In this document: piece by piece, positions 17,691 through 27,526 of the stretch
Layout of the letters: each line of letters begins with the position of its first letter
Position numbering within the stretch: position 1 is the first letter of the stretch
Assembly (NCBI GenBank): GCA_002280855.1
Contig: NCEU01000007.1
Coordinates: 124,001 to 188,000, forward strand
Source: Sphingomonadales bacterium 32-65-25
GTDB taxonomy: Bacteria > Pseudomonadota > Alphaproteobacteria > Sphingomonadales > Sphingomonadaceae
DNA: 64,000 nucleotides
Reading direction: 5' to 3'
The notes under the pieces: generated by a model
What the model was told of the DNA's origin: nothing
Databases searched by the model: none
Seen by the model: the letters and a program-made list of their open reading frames with translations, nothing else
Translations under genes and position numbers: made by a program

Positions 17691-20600
17691 ATGTCCGCTT
17701 CCGCTGATCGATTGAAAGCCGCCTTCTGGCTGGCCCGCGCTGCAACGGCGGCCGTAATGCTCGGCTCTGCTGCCTTTGCCGCCGCGCCGGATGGGCTGGT
17801 GCCGGACGATCTGAAGGCACTGGAATGGCGCGAAGTCGGCACGGCCATGCCGAGCGGGCGGATTGCGCGCTTTGCCGTGCATCCCACCGATCAGCGCATC
17901 ATCTATGCCGCCAGCGCTTCGGGCGGCCTGTGGAAGACGGTGAATGCCGGGGCGAGCTGGACGCCCATCTTCGAAAAACAGGGCAGCGTTTCGATGGGTG
18001 CGGTGACGCTTGATCCCAAGGATCCCAACATCGTCTGGCTCGGCACCGGCGAACAGAATAATGTGCGCAGCTCGCTTTATGGCGATGGCGTCTATCGGTC
18101 GAAGGATGGCGGCGCAACGTGGGAGCATATGGGGCTGAAGGACAGCCGGCACATTGGCCGCATCCTCGTGCATCCCGATGATAGCAACACCGTTTATGTG
18201 GCGGCGCTTGGTTCACTTTGGGGGCCGGGCGAGGAGCGCGGCCTGTATCGCACCCGCGACGGCGGCAAGACGTGGACGCGCCTGCTCAGGCCCAGCCAGT
18301 TCACCGGCGTCGTTGAAGTCGCCATGCATCCGGGCAACCCCAACATCCTCTATGCCGCCACCTTCCAACGCGAACGGCGCCAGTGGAGCATGATCGGCGG
18401 CGGCAGCGAAGGCGGCCTGTGGCGCAGCACCAATGGCGGCGACACCTGGGCACGGGTGGGCAATGGTTTTCCCACAACTGCTGTCGGCCGGGTGGGCGTC
18501 ACCTTCTGCCCCGGCAAGCCCGACATGCTGTATGCGACGGCCGTTGGCCCCGATGGCGGCACCTTCCGCTCTACCGATGGCGGCACTTCGTGGGAACGCC
18601 GCAACAAGGATATCCAGAGCCACTGGTATTATGGCGAAGTCTTCTGCGATCCGATGAATCCAGAGCGGATCTATGTGCCAACCACGCCATTGTCCCGATC
18701 CGACGATGGCGGCAAGAGCTTCACCAATGTGCTCAAGGGCCAGGTCCACGCCGACAATCACACGATGTGGATCAACCCGAAGGACAGCAATCACCTGATC
18801 CTGGGCAATGATGGCGGCATGTACACGTCGCGCGATGGCGGCCAGCGCTGGACGTGGCAGTCCAATCTGCCACTGATGCAGTTGTACACCGTCGCGGCCG
18901 ACATGCAGGAGCCGTTCTATCACGTGTACGGCGGCACGCAGGACAATGGCAGCTGGGGCGGGCCCATCGGTACCCGTTTCGAAGACGGTATCGCCAACGA
19001 GGATTTCCTGTTCCTGTCAGGCGGCGATGGCTTCTACGCGGTCGCCGATCCCACCGATCCGGACATCCTCTATTCCCAGTCGCAATATGGCGGGCTGGTG
19101 CGCACGAACCGCAAGAGCATGTCGCAGAAGCGCATTCAGCCCTGGCAACCGCAGAAGGGCGAATTCCCGCCCTATCGCTGGAACTGGAGCGCGCCGTTCG
19201 TCATTTCCCCGCACGATCCCAAGACGCTGTATTTCGGCGCCAACGTGCTGTTCCGCAGCCGTGATCGCGGCGATACCTGGGAACGCATCAGTCCTGATCT
19301 CACCCGCCAGCTGAGCCGTGACGCGCTGCCGCTGCAAGGCAAGATCCAGCCGGCCAACGCCATCGATCTGCATTCCAGCACCGCGCTTTATGGCAACACC
19401 CATTCGCTTTCGGTTTCCACCATGCGGCCCGGCCTGATCGCCGCCGGCACCGACGATGGCCTGATCCAGGTGAGCCGCGATGACGGGCGGACGTGGGCCA
19501 AATCGGCGACCTTCCCCGGCGTGGCCAACCAGAAGAAGGTGGGCATGGTGGCGTGGTCGTCCACCAACGAAGGCACGCTGGTCGCCGTGTTCGATGGCCA
19601 TCAGGACAATGATTTTGCGCCGCATGTGGTGCGCAGCGATGATTATGGCGCGACGTGGCGGAACATCACCGCCGATCTGCCGGCCTTCGGCCCGACCAAG
19701 AGCATCGCCGTGCACCCGAAGAATGGCGAACTTCTGTTCGTCGGCACCGATATGGGCGTCTATTTCAGCCGCGATGGCGGCGGGCATTGGCTGCCGCTGC
19801 GGTCCGGCCTGCCCACCAACAGCGTGCAGGGCCTGATGGTTCACCCGCGCGAGAATGATCTGGTGATCGGCACCCACGGCCGCGGTTTCTGGGTGCTGGA
19901 CGACATCAATCTGGTGGAAAAACTGACGCCCGACGTTGTCGCCTCGCACTCCTATCTGGCGCCGCTGCGTCGGGGCACGCAGATCCGCGATGTGCCCCGC
20001 GGCCGCAAGAACGCCGGCAACAGCTATTTCACCACCAAGAACCCGCCGCGCGGCGCGATCATCGATTATTGGCTGGGTAGCGCGGCGGAGGGCCAGAAGG
20101 TCTCCATCGAGATCATGGACAGCGTCGGCAAGACGGTGCGCAGCCTCACGCAGCCGGTGGCCAAGCGTGGGGCGCAGCGCGCGGTGTGGGACCTGCGCTT
20201 CGAAGCGCCGCCCAATGCCTCCATGTCGGAATATCGCCGGATGCCGGGGCGGTTCGTGATGCCGGGCACCTACCAAGTGAAGCTGACGGTGGGCGACAAG
20301 GTGCATATGCAGCCTTTGGCGGTGCGCCTCGATCCGGCGATCAGCCTGTCGGCGGCGGACAGCGCCGCGCTCGACGCGGTTGGCGCCACGCAGGCCCGGC
20401 TGGTGGCGGCGACCTATCATGCCAACAAGACGCTCGCCCCCGGCCTGTCGCAACTGACCGCGACGGTGAAAGCCCTGAAGGACGCCAAGGCCGACCGCAA
20501 GCTGCTGGCCCAAGCCGAAGCAGCGTTGAAGGAAGCCGATCGGCTCAATGTCATCCTGAACGGCCGGGAAGAGGGCATCGCCCAGCAGGAGACGTTCCTG

Positions 20601-20828
20601 CCGCTGGCCGAACTGACGCAGCGGCTCTACACATCCACCCAGGACTATTCGGCTGCGCCCGATCCGGCCCAGCGCCAGCTGACGGCATCGGCAGAGGCTG
20701 ACGTGAAGACATTCACCAAGGATCTGGGCGTGCTGGTTTCCGATACACTGCCGGCCGTGCAGAAGGCGGTGACGGCGGCCGGTGTGGCATGGCCGGGCGA
20801 ACTGCCGCGTATGCCGGTCCAGCCGTGA
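17691..20828 (+). CDS. Exported Asp-box (VPS10/BNR-like) beta-propeller protein
   Basis: 1045 aa with a signal peptide (cleavage after about residue 25, AAFAA). At least ten Asp-box type repeats of the pattern S-x-D-x-G-x-x-W are visible between about residues 80 and 700 (KDGGATW, RDGGKTW, NGGDTW, TDGGTSW, RDGGQRW, RDRGDTW, DDGRTW, DYGATW, RDGGGHW and others), which build two multi-bladed propellers as in sortilin/VPS10 or BNR proteins. The C-terminal third is non-repetitive. Sphingomonads often place such proteins beside secreted peptidases. Function is unknown, and binding or hydrolysis of a polymer is only a guess. ATG 17691 follows GAGGAGAG. Confidence 0.8.
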   Translation: MSASADRLKAAFWLARAATAAVMLGSAAFAAAPDGLVPDDLKALEWREVGTAMPSGRIARFAVHPTDQRIIYAASASGGLWKTVNAGASWTPIFEKQGSVSMGAVTLDPKDPNIVWLGTGEQNNVRSSLYGDGVYRSKDGGATWEHMGLKDSRHIGRILVHPDDSNTVYVAALGSLWGPGEERGLYRTRDGGKTWTRLLRPSQFTGVVEVAMHPGNPNILYAATFQRERRQWSMIGGGSEGGLWRSTNGGDTWARVGNGFPTTAVGRVGVTFCPGKPDMLYATAVGPDGGTFRSTDGGTSWERRNKDIQSHWYYGEVFCDPMNPERIYVPTTPLSRSDDGGKSFTNVLKGQVHADNHTMWINPKDSNHLILGNDGGMYTSRDGGQRWTWQSNLPLMQLYTVAADMQEPFYHVYGGTQDNGSWGGPIGTRFEDGIANEDFLFLSGGDGFYAVADPTDPDILYSQSQYGGLVRTNRKSMSQKRIQPWQPQKGEFPPYRWNWSAPFVISPHDPKTLYFGANVLFRSRDRGDTWERISPDLTRQLSRDALPLQGKIQPANAIDLHSSTALYGNTHSLSVSTMRPGLIAAGTDDGLIQVSRDDGRTWAKSATFPGVANQKKVGMVAWSSTNEGTLVAVFDGHQDNDFAPHVVRSDDYGATWRNITADLPAFGPTKSIAVHPKNGELLFVGTDMGVYFSRDGGGHWLPLRSGLPTNSVQGLMVHPRENDLVIGTHGRGFWVLDDINLVEKLTPDVVASHSYLAPLRRGTQIRDVPRGRKNAGNSYFTTKNPPRGAIIDYWLGSAAEGQKVSIEIMDSVGKTVRSLTQPVAKRGAQRAVWDLRFEAPPNASMSEYRRMPGRFVMPGTYQVKLTVGDKVHMQPLAVRLDPAISLSAADSAALDAVGATQARLVAATYHANKTLAPGLSQLTATVKALKDAKADRKLLAQAEAALKEADRLNVILNGREEGIAQQETFLPLAELTQRLYTSTQDYSAAPDPAQRQLTASAEADVKTFTKDLGVLVSDTLPAVQKAVTAAGVAWPGELPRMPVQP

Positions 20829-20836
20829 ACGAGGTG

Positions 20837-22255
20837 ATGATGCGCATGAAAATCCTGACGGCCCTGATCGCGGCGGCGGTGGCGTCGCCGCTGCTGGCCC
20901 ATGGCACCAGCCTGCTGCCGATCGGAACGGTGAAGATGCGCGAGGGCCATCGCGAAGCCGCGATTCAGCGCCGCGCCGAGTTCATGAAACGCATGAAGGG
21001 CGGTCTGGCCGTCATCACCAGTGCCGATCGCACGCAGCACAATCTGTATGAATCATACACCGACGACATGGAAAACAAGGACTTCGTGTTCCTGACCGGC
21101 ATCTATGATTCACTGCCGCCCGGTCATGTGCTGGTGCTCAATCCGGGCGGCGGCACCTACAAGGAAGTGCTCTACACCGACATGAGCCCCTATGAGGCGG
21201 CGCGGCTTTCGGGCATCAAATATGTGTTCCCGCGCGCCAAGTTCCTGGAACACATGAGCAGCGCGCTGACCGACTATCGCAACCTGCGCATCACGCAGCT
21301 GCGCTTCAAGGAAGTCGCCTCCGATCTGTCGCGCGGCTGGGGCGACGGTGAAAAATTGCTCTATGTGAACTATCCGCACATCGACAATCTGAACGAGGCG
21401 CCGGCGCCGCGCCTGGCGTTCATGGACCGGATCCGCGCCACCACCAGCGAAGTGGTGTTCAAGGATGCCGGCGACATCATCGATGCGCAGCGCATGGTGC
21501 TCGATCCCTTTGCCAAGGCCAACATGGAGCGCAGCATCGCCATCACCCGCATGGGCCTGATGGAAGGCATGAAGTTCGCCAAGCCCGGCCTCTCCACGCT
21601 GCAGGTGATGCAGACGGTGGATTATGTCTATCGCTTCCACGGCGCGACCCTGGGCTTTGCCACCGGCGTGGCGCTGGCCAGCAACATGAACGAGGAGCTG
21701 AAGTGGGAATCGGCCGCCGCCGAAGAAGCGGCGCGCAAGGGCGATGCGATGATCAAGCCCGGCATGCTGGTGCATTTCGATACCGGTGCGGCGATGAACC
21801 ATTATTCGTCTGACGTGCAGCGCACGGTGCCGGTGGACGGCAAGTTCACCCCCGAACAGCGCCGCATCTATCAGGGCGTGCTGGATGTGCAGAAGGCGGT
21901 GATCGCCGCGGTGAAGCCCGGCGTGACCTGGGCCCAGCTGCAGAAGATCGCCGAAGACGGCCTGCGCGCCAAGGGCGGCTGGGACAAGAGCTATACCTAT
22001 GGCATCGGGCATTTCATTGGCATGGAAACGCATGAGCATGGGGACTATGTCGGCCCGCTGAAGCCCGGCATGATCATCGCCATCGAGCAGGGCGCCGTGG
22101 TGAATGGCACCCGCGTCGCTTTTGAAGACGACGTGCTGGTGACCGAAACCGGGCATGAGTGGCTGACCCGCTCCATCCCGATCGAGATCGACGAGGTGGA
22201 AGCACTGCTGCGTCAGCCTTCCATGGCGGTGCCGAAACCGGTAGGCTCGCGTTGA
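20837..22255 (+). CDS. Exported M24 family metallopeptidase (Xaa-Pro aminopeptidase-like)
   Basis: About 472 aa with a signal peptide (ALIAAAVASPLLAHG). Pita-bread metal ligands are all recognisable: Asp in VHFDTGAAMN, Asp in YSSDVQRT, His in GIGHFIGMETHE, Glu in AIEQG and Glu in FEDDVLVTETG. Family enzymes remove an N-terminal residue before proline or cleave Xaa-Pro dipeptides, or hydrolyse creatine-like amides. Several ATG codons lie close together at 20837-20848, and the first was taken. It follows the propeller gene by 8 bases, so the two are probably cotranscribed. Confidence 0.85.
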   Translation: MMRMKILTALIAAAVASPLLAHGTSLLPIGTVKMREGHREAAIQRRAEFMKRMKGGLAVITSADRTQHNLYESYTDDMENKDFVFLTGIYDSLPPGHVLVLNPGGGTYKEVLYTDMSPYEAARLSGIKYVFPRAKFLEHMSSALTDYRNLRITQLRFKEVASDLSRGWGDGEKLLYVNYPHIDNLNEAPAPRLAFMDRIRATTSEVVFKDAGDIIDAQRMVLDPFAKANMERSIAITRMGLMEGMKFAKPGLSTLQVMQTVDYVYRFHGATLGFATGVALASNMNEELKWESAAAEEAARKGDAMIKPGMLVHFDTGAAMNHYSSDVQRTVPVDGKFTPEQRRIYQGVLDVQKAVIAAVKPGVTWAQLQKIAEDGLRAKGGWDKSYTYGIGHFIGMETHEHGDYVGPLKPGMIIAIEQGAVVNGTRVAFEDDVLVTETGHEWLTRSIPIEIDEVEALLRQPSMAVPKPVGSR

Positions 22256-22290
22256 TCTGCTGCCGGCAATAGGCTGGCTGACGAGGCTTC

Positions 22291-23748
22291 ATGCTGCCGA
22301 CTGATTTCACGCCGCTCCCCGATCTGCTGCGGGTTCACGCCCGCGCTGGCAGCAAACCGGCAATCATCGATGGCGCGCATGTCGTCACCTGGGCGGCACT
22401 GGACGCGCTGGTGGACCGGGCCGCGGCCGCGCTGCTGAACCGCGGGCACCGCAAAGGCCAGTGCATCGCCATCGCCGCCGGCATGTCGTGGGCCTATCTG
22501 GTGCTGTGGCTGGGGGCCTTGCGCGCCGGCCTGTCCGTGGCGCCGCTGCCGCAATCGGCGACGGAAGACACGATTGCGATGATGGCCACCGATGCCGATG
22601 CGGTGCAATTGTTCCGCCATGCCGATCTGGCCGCCATCGATGACTGGCTGGCCCCCGCCGGCACAAGCGCGCCGGACGGCGCAGCCGGGCCGGATGATCC
22701 GTTCAACCTGATCTATTCCAGCGGCACCACCGGCCGGCCCAAGGGCATTGTCCAGCCGCACCGCCAGCGCTGGGCGCATCTGCAGCGCGGGGTGACCCAA
22801 GGCTATGGCCCCGAAGCCGTCACGCTGGTCGCCACCCCGCTGTACAGCAACACCACGCTGGTCAGCCTGTTTCCCACCATCGGACTGGGTGGCACGCTGG
22901 TGCTGTTGCCGAAATTTTCGGCGCAGGCCTTTCTGGAGTTAAGCGAACGGCACCGCGCAACGCACGTGATGCTGGTGCCGGTGCAATATCGCCGCCTGAT
23001 GGAATATCCCGATTTCGACCGGTTCGACCTGTCATCCTACCGCCGCAAATTCTGCACCTCCGCGCCGTTCCCCGCCGCGTTGAAGGCGCAGGTGCTGGCG
23101 CGCTGGCCCGGCGGGCTGACCGAATATTACGGCATGACCGAAGGCGGCGGCACCTGCATCCTGCAGTGCCATGATCATCCCGACAAACTGGCCACCGTTG
23201 GCCAGCCGGCGGCCGGCAGCGACATCAGGATCATCAACGAGGCCGGCGAACAACTGCCGGCCGGTGCAACTGGCGAGGTCGTCGGGCGTTCACCGGCGAT
23301 GATGACCGGCTATCACAAGCTGCCAGACGCGACCCGCGGCGTCGAATGGTTCAGCCCTGAAGGCGAGCGCTTCATCCGCACCGGCGACATCGGCCGCTTC
23401 GATCACGATGGCTTCCTGACGCTGCTCGATCGCGCCAAGGATGTGATCATTTCGGGTGGCTTCAACATCTATCCCATTGATATCGAACAGGTGCTGCAAA
23501 CCCATCCCGATATCGCCGATTGCGCGGTGGTGGGCGTGCCGTCCGAACAATGGGGCGAAACGCCGGTTGCCTTCGTGGTTGCCGCCATGCCGCTTGATGT
23601 GGCCGCCGTGAAGCAATGGCTGAACGAGCGGCTGGGCAAGAACCAGCGCGTGCTGGACGTGATCCAGATCGAACAATTGCCCCGCAGCGAAATCGGCAAG
23701 GTGCTGAAGCGTGCCTTGCGTGATCGCTATCTTGCCGAGTTGACGTAA
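22291..23748 (+). CDS. AMP-binding acyl-CoA synthetase
   Basis: 485 aa. P-loop YSSGTTGRPKGI (about residues 146-157), the acyl-site block YYGMTEGGG, and the C-terminal hinge and lysine region GDIGRFDHDGFLTLLDRAKDVIISGGFNIYP ... EIGKVLKRAL, split here at the ellipsis for length. It makes an acyl-AMP and then an acyl-CoA from a carboxylic acid of unknown identity. It is rather short for the family (usually 500-560). It sits between the M24 peptidase and alanine dehydrogenase, so it may activate the acid left after amide cleavage. Confidence 0.85.
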   Translation: MLPTDFTPLPDLLRVHARAGSKPAIIDGAHVVTWAALDALVDRAAAALLNRGHRKGQCIAIAAGMSWAYLVLWLGALRAGLSVAPLPQSATEDTIAMMATDADAVQLFRHADLAAIDDWLAPAGTSAPDGAAGPDDPFNLIYSSGTTGRPKGIVQPHRQRWAHLQRGVTQGYGPEAVTLVATPLYSNTTLVSLFPTIGLGGTLVLLPKFSAQAFLELSERHRATHVMLVPVQYRRLMEYPDFDRFDLSSYRRKFCTSAPFPAALKAQVLARWPGGLTEYYGMTEGGGTCILQCHDHPDKLATVGQPAAGSDIRIINEAGEQLPAGATGEVVGRSPAMMTGYHKLPDATRGVEWFSPEGERFIRTGDIGRFDHDGFLTLLDRAKDVIISGGFNIYPIDIEQVLQTHPDIADCAVVGVPSEQWGETPVAFVVAAMPLDVAAVKQWLNERLGKNQRVLDVIQIEQLPRSEIGKVLKRALRDRYLAELT

Positions 23749-23760
23749 CAGGAGAAGACC

Positions 23761-24873
23761 ATGCGTGTCGGCGTCCCCAAGGAAATCAAGCGGCAGGAAG
23801 GCCGCGTCGGCCTGACCCCGGAAGCCGTCCGCGAATATGTCGCCCACGGCCATCATGTGCTGGTCGAAACCGGCGCCGGGCTGGGCATTGGTGCCGGCGA
23901 TGCGGCCTATGTGGCCGCCGGCGCGCGCATCGCGGCCACCGCCGCCGAGGTGTTTGCCAGCGCCGAGATGATCGTGAAGGTGAAGGAACCGCAGCCATCC
24001 GAATGGATGCAACTGCGCGCCGGCCAGATATTGTTCACCTATCTCCACCTCGCTCCCGATCCGGCGCAGACCGCGGGCCTGCTGGCCAGCGGGGTGACGT
24101 CGGTCGCCTATGAGACAGTGTGGGATGGCCACGGCCTGCCACTGCTGATCCCGATGAGCGAAGTGGCTGGCCGGCTATCGATCGAAGCCGCCGCGCTGGC
24201 GTCGCGCCACTACAACGGCGGCAATGGCCTGCTGATGGGCGGCGTGCCGGGCGTGGCGCCGGCGCGCATCGTCGTGCTGGGCGGCGGCGTGGTCGGCACC
24301 CAGGCGGCCCGCATGGCGGTGGGGCTGGGGGCGGATGTGTGCATTTTCGATCGCTCGCTGCCGCGCCTGCGCCAGCTGGATGATCTGTTCCAGGGCCGGG
24401 TGCGGACGCTCTATTCCAACCGTGCCGCCATCGAGGCCGAGATTGCCCAGGCCGACGTGGTGATCGGCGCCGTGCTGGTGCCGGGCGCCAGTGCGCCGCG
24501 CCTGATCACCCGCGCCATGCTGGGGCTGATGAAGCCCAAGACGGTGCTGGTCGATGTCGCCATCGATCAGGGCGGCTGCTTCGAAACCAGCCACGCGACC
24601 ACGCACGAGGAGCCGACCTATGTGGTGGACGGCATCATCCATTATTGCGTCGCCAACATGCCCGGCAGCGTGCCGCGCACGTCGAGCTATGCGCTCAACA
24701 ACGCCACCTTGCCTTACGGGCTGGCGCTGGCTGGCGGCGGCGTTGACGCTATCCGCAACAATCCGGCGCTGCTCGCCGGCCTTTCAACGCATCAGGGCAA
24801 GCTGACCAGCCAGCCGGTGGCCGAGGCGTTGGGCTTGGCGTTCACGGCGCCCGAGGCGGCGCTGGCGGGTTAG
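23761..24873 (+). CDS. ald: Alanine dehydrogenase
   Basis: 370 aa, the usual length. The N-terminus [20 protein letters not shown] is characteristic; Arg15, Lys75 (KVKEP) and His96 (YLHLA) match the pyruvate-binding and catalytic residues of the family at the same numbering. An NAD-binding [13 protein letters not shown] follows near residue 176. It converts L-alanine to pyruvate and ammonia with NAD. In this context it suggests that alanine is one product of the island pathway. AGGAGA lies before the ATG. Confidence 0.93.
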   Translation: MRVGVPKEIKRQEGRVGLTPEAVREYVAHGHHVLVETGAGLGIGAGDAAYVAAGARIAATAAEVFASAEMIVKVKEPQPSEWMQLRAGQILFTYLHLAPDPAQTAGLLASGVTSVAYETVWDGHGLPLLIPMSEVAGRLSIEAAALASRHYNGGNGLLMGGVPGVAPARIVVLGGGVVGTQAARMAVGLGADVCIFDRSLPRLRQLDDLFQGRVRTLYSNRAAIEAEIAQADVVIGAVLVPGASAPRLITRAMLGLMKPKTVLVDVAIDQGGCFETSHATTHEEPTYVVDGIIHYCVANMPGSVPRTSSYALNNATLPYGLALAGGGVDAIRNNPALLAGLSTHQGKLTSQPVAEALGLAFTAPEAALAG

Positions 24874-24896
24874 AATCGCCCACACCCAAATATTCA

Positions 24897-24977
24897 CGTC
24901 GCCCCGGGCTTGACCCGGGGCCCCGCTTTCTTGGTTCAGAAGGAAAAGCGGGGCCCCGGATCAAGTCCGGGGCGACG
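24897..24977. repeat. RIME/REP-like hairpin repeat, copy 1
   Basis: An 81-bp long inverted repeat. The left arm CGTCGCCCCGGGCTTGACC and GGGGCCCCGCTT pair with the right arm through 32 positions with two mismatches. It is nearly identical to the copies at 32872 and 38947. It lies between two convergent genes, so it may act as a two-way terminator. Confidence 0.9.
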
Positions 24978-25001
24978 ATCATGTCATGATGTGAAAGCCA
25001 A

Positions 25002-26627
25002 TCACTCCGGAATTGGCGGGCGGGCGAACAGCGCGGGTTCCATCGCATCGTCCCCCAGCATTTCATAGCGGATCAGCGCCATCGGGATGCGGCCACGCCG
25101 GATGAAATCATCGTGGAAATTGCGCAGGTTGAAGCGCTCACCCTGCTTGTGCCGGGCCGCCGCCAGCAGTTCCCACATCTGCGCATTGCCGATCGTGTAC
25201 TCCAGCCCATGCCCCGGCAGGGTGCGGATATGGGCATATTTGCGGGCAACATCGGCATCCAGGAACGGCGTCACCTTGCGCCACCAGTTGGCCACTTCGG
25301 CGGCGGTCTTCTCGTTGCGCTGATTCTCGATGTCCCCCACCGTTCGGGCGGCACGCCATAGGCCGAAATGGTAGATGAGTTCCTTCACCCGCGGCCGATC
25401 ATCGAAGAACCCGGCCTGCAGCGCGGCTTCTTCCAGATACACCGCCCAGCCCTGCCAGCGCGCGCCATCGACGAAGGCGCGGCGGATGGGATCGGGGTGG
25501 GCGTTGGACAGCATCAGATCCATGCGGTGTCCGGGGATGACGGCGTGGAGATGATCGGGCGAGGGATCGCGATACTGGATCTGTTCCCAGTAATTGGGCG
25601 GCGTCGCGCGGCGGATAAAGGGCACATTGTAGGGCTCAAGATAGGTCGGCGGCACCGCCATCCCTGCCAGCGTCGGCGGGATGCCGGCCGGGATGGTCAT
25701 GAACTCGCTGCTCACGAGGAATTTGCGGATGCGGGCATCGGTATCGGCCACGTGCTGGCGATAATCGGCGTCGTTGTCCGCCATGGTGATCGCCGGCACC
25801 GCCCGGTTCTTGTGCTCGGCAATGGCCAGGAACGACCACATGCGTTCCAGTTCGCGCTGGCCCAGTGTGCGCGCGGCATCGCTATCATAGGGCATTTGCA
25901 GGGCGTGGCGCAGATACCAATCAAGCCGCGCCTTGCCAACGCCGGCCCGCGCCGTCACGCCGGGCCGCGCCGATTTCAGCCAGTCGCGATAGTCTGTCAG
26001 CGCCGCAATCGCGCGGTCGATATCGGGCACCAGTTCCGGCTGCTCGCGCACCGCCCGGCCGCGCAGATCGCGATACCAGCCGATCACCCCGGCCGGCGGA
26101 ACGGCGCGCTGCGGAAAGCCATCTTCCACGCCATCTGACTGGTCCAGCGAGCGGATCGCCAGATCGACATGATCGGCCGCCATCGCGTCAAGCGTGAAGC
26201 GCGCGGCTTGCAGTTGTGCCGGGATCGCCCGCACGCGGCCGGCAAGGCTGGCATTGGGCAGCGGCGTGAACGCCAGGCGCTGCAACGGCTCAATATAAAA
26301 GCCCGGATCGCGCGCCCATGGCCGCGTCACCTTCAGCGTGAATTCGGCGCGATCCATCTCGGAACGTACAACCAGCCAATCCACCTTGGCCTCGCGTGAC
26401 CAGCCGGCAAGCTTGATGCCCGCCAGCCGCTGTTGCAGGGCGGTGAGCGCCGTGGTCTGCCGGGCCATGGCGGCCGGGCCATAATCGCCGGCCATGCCAC
26501 GCTGCCAGGCCTGATAATCGCTGAAAACCTGGGCCAGAGTAGGGTCTGGTGGCGATTGGGCCATGCTCATGCTGGCGGCCATCAGGCCCACCGTTGCTGC
26601 CGTGAATGCACGCAATAGACCACGCAT
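25002..26627 (-). CDS. Exported DUF885 family protein (DUF885-1)
   Basis: 541 aa with a signal peptide (cleavage after about residue 23). DUF885 proteins belong to a metallopeptidase-like superfamily, usually with HE-x-x-PGHH and EGWAxYxE. Here the first motif is HAVIPGH (His361-His367) with Ala where the catalytic Glu would be, and the second is WQGWAVYLEE (391-400). It is closest within the window to the copy at 44820: both share TA(R/K)AGVGKAR and NYWEQ/NFWEQ blocks. It may be a hydrolase with altered chemistry or a binding protein. Start ATG 26627 has GGGAGG upstream. It is divergent from the module B SDR across a palindromic operator. Confidence 0.82.
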   Translation of the reverse strand: MRGLLRAFTAATVGLMAASMSMAQSPPDPTLAQVFSDYQAWQRGMAGDYGPAAMARQTTALTALQQRLAGIKLAGWSREAKVDWLVVRSEMDRAEFTLKVTRPWARDPGFYIEPLQRLAFTPLPNASLAGRVRAIPAQLQAARFTLDAMAADHVDLAIRSLDQSDGVEDGFPQRAVPPAGVIGWYRDLRGRAVREQPELVPDIDRAIAALTDYRDWLKSARPGVTARAGVGKARLDWYLRHALQMPYDSDAARTLGQRELERMWSFLAIAEHKNRAVPAITMADNDADYRQHVADTDARIRKFLVSSEFMTIPAGIPPTLAGMAVPPTYLEPYNVPFIRRATPPNYWEQIQYRDPSPDHLHAVIPGHRMDLMLSNAHPDPIRRAFVDGARWQGWAVYLEEAALQAGFFDDRPRVKELIYHFGLWRAARTVGDIENQRNEKTAAEVANWWRKVTPFLDADVARKYAHIRTLPGHGLEYTIGNAQMWELLAAARHKQGERFNLRNFHDDFIRRGRIPMALIRYEMLGDDAMEPALFARPPIPE

Positions 26628-26679
26628 GATCGATCCTCCCCTGCCAGGCGCGGCAAAGCATATCTGGTTTTAACCACAA

Positions 26680-26697
26680 AGCGAACGCTTGTTCGCT
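26680..26697. promoter_or_regulatory. Palindromic operator AGCGAACGCTTGTTCGCT
   Basis: A perfect GCGAAC-GCTT-GTTCGC inverted repeat with extra A/T pairing outside, midway between DUF885-1 (minus) and the SDR (plus), about 53 bp from each start. On the minus strand it overlaps the -35 position for a TATGCT -10 at 26657-26662. Second perfect copy of the island motif. Confidence 0.7.
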
Positions 26698-26749
26698 AGG
26701 CGGCGTTTTTCGACTTTGCGAGACCCAAGCAATATGCCAGACCAAGGCC

Positions 26750-27526
26750 ATGGCGATTGCGATTGATCTTTCCGGCAAGACCATTCTGCTCACCGGCGCG
26801 TCCAAGGGCATTGGCGCGGCCACGGCGGCCATATTGGGGGAGGCCGGCGCGCATGTGGTGGCGCATTATGGCAGCGATCGCGCCGGCGCCGAAGCCGCCA
26901 CCGCCGCCATCCCGCCCGAACGGCTTTTGCTGGTACAGGCCGATCTGGCCGATCTGAATGCAGTGGAGCGTTTGTGGACTGAGGCGCTGGCCTGGCGTGG
27001 CCGCATCGACGTGCTGGTCAACAATGCGGCGGTGATGGATTTTTCCGGCAGCTTTTCCGCCCCGCTGGAAACCTGGGACCGGGTGTGGGACCAGGCGCTG
27101 GATGTGAACGTCAAGGCGCCGGCGCGGCTGATGCGGAATGCGGTGAACCATTATCTCGAGGTGGGTGGCGGCGCGATCATCACCATCAGCAGCTGGGCCG
27201 CCCAGCGCGGGGTGACCAACCCGGCGACCATTGCCTATGGCGCGTCCAAGGCTGCTGTGCGGTCCGCCACCCAGTCGATCGCGCGGGCTTATGCGCGGGA
27301 CAATATCCTGGCCTATATCGTTACCCCCGGCGTGGTGCGCACCCGCCTTTCGGAACAGTTCGCGGCCACCCAGGGCGGCGAGGAGAAGATTTCGGCGACG
27401 CTGGCCACTGGCAAGTGGGTTTCACCGGCGGAACTGGGCAATCTGGTGGCCTTTCTGGCGTCCGGCGCCGTGCCCCAGATGTCCGGCGCCACGATCGACG
27501 TGAATGGCGCAAGCTACGTCCGCTGA
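26750..27526 (+). CDS. Short-chain dehydrogenase/reductase (module B)
   Basis: 258 aa classical SDR: GASKGIG near residues 15-21, NNAA, Ser in TISSWAA and YGASK catalytic pair. First gene of the module B operon; its stop overlaps the next start (TGATG). Role as an alcohol/carbonyl oxidoreductase is inferred from family. The ribosome-binding site is weak. Confidence 0.85.
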   Translation: MAIAIDLSGKTILLTGASKGIGAATAAILGEAGAHVVAHYGSDRAGAEAATAAIPPERLLLVQADLADLNAVERLWTEALAWRGRIDVLVNNAAVMDFSGSFSAPLETWDRVWDQALDVNVKAPARLMRNAVNHYLEVGGGAIITISSWAAQRGVTNPATIAYGASKAAVRSATQSIARAYARDNILAYIVTPGVVRTRLSEQFAATQGGEEKISATLATGKWVSPAELGNLVAFLASGAVPQMSGATIDVNGASYVR

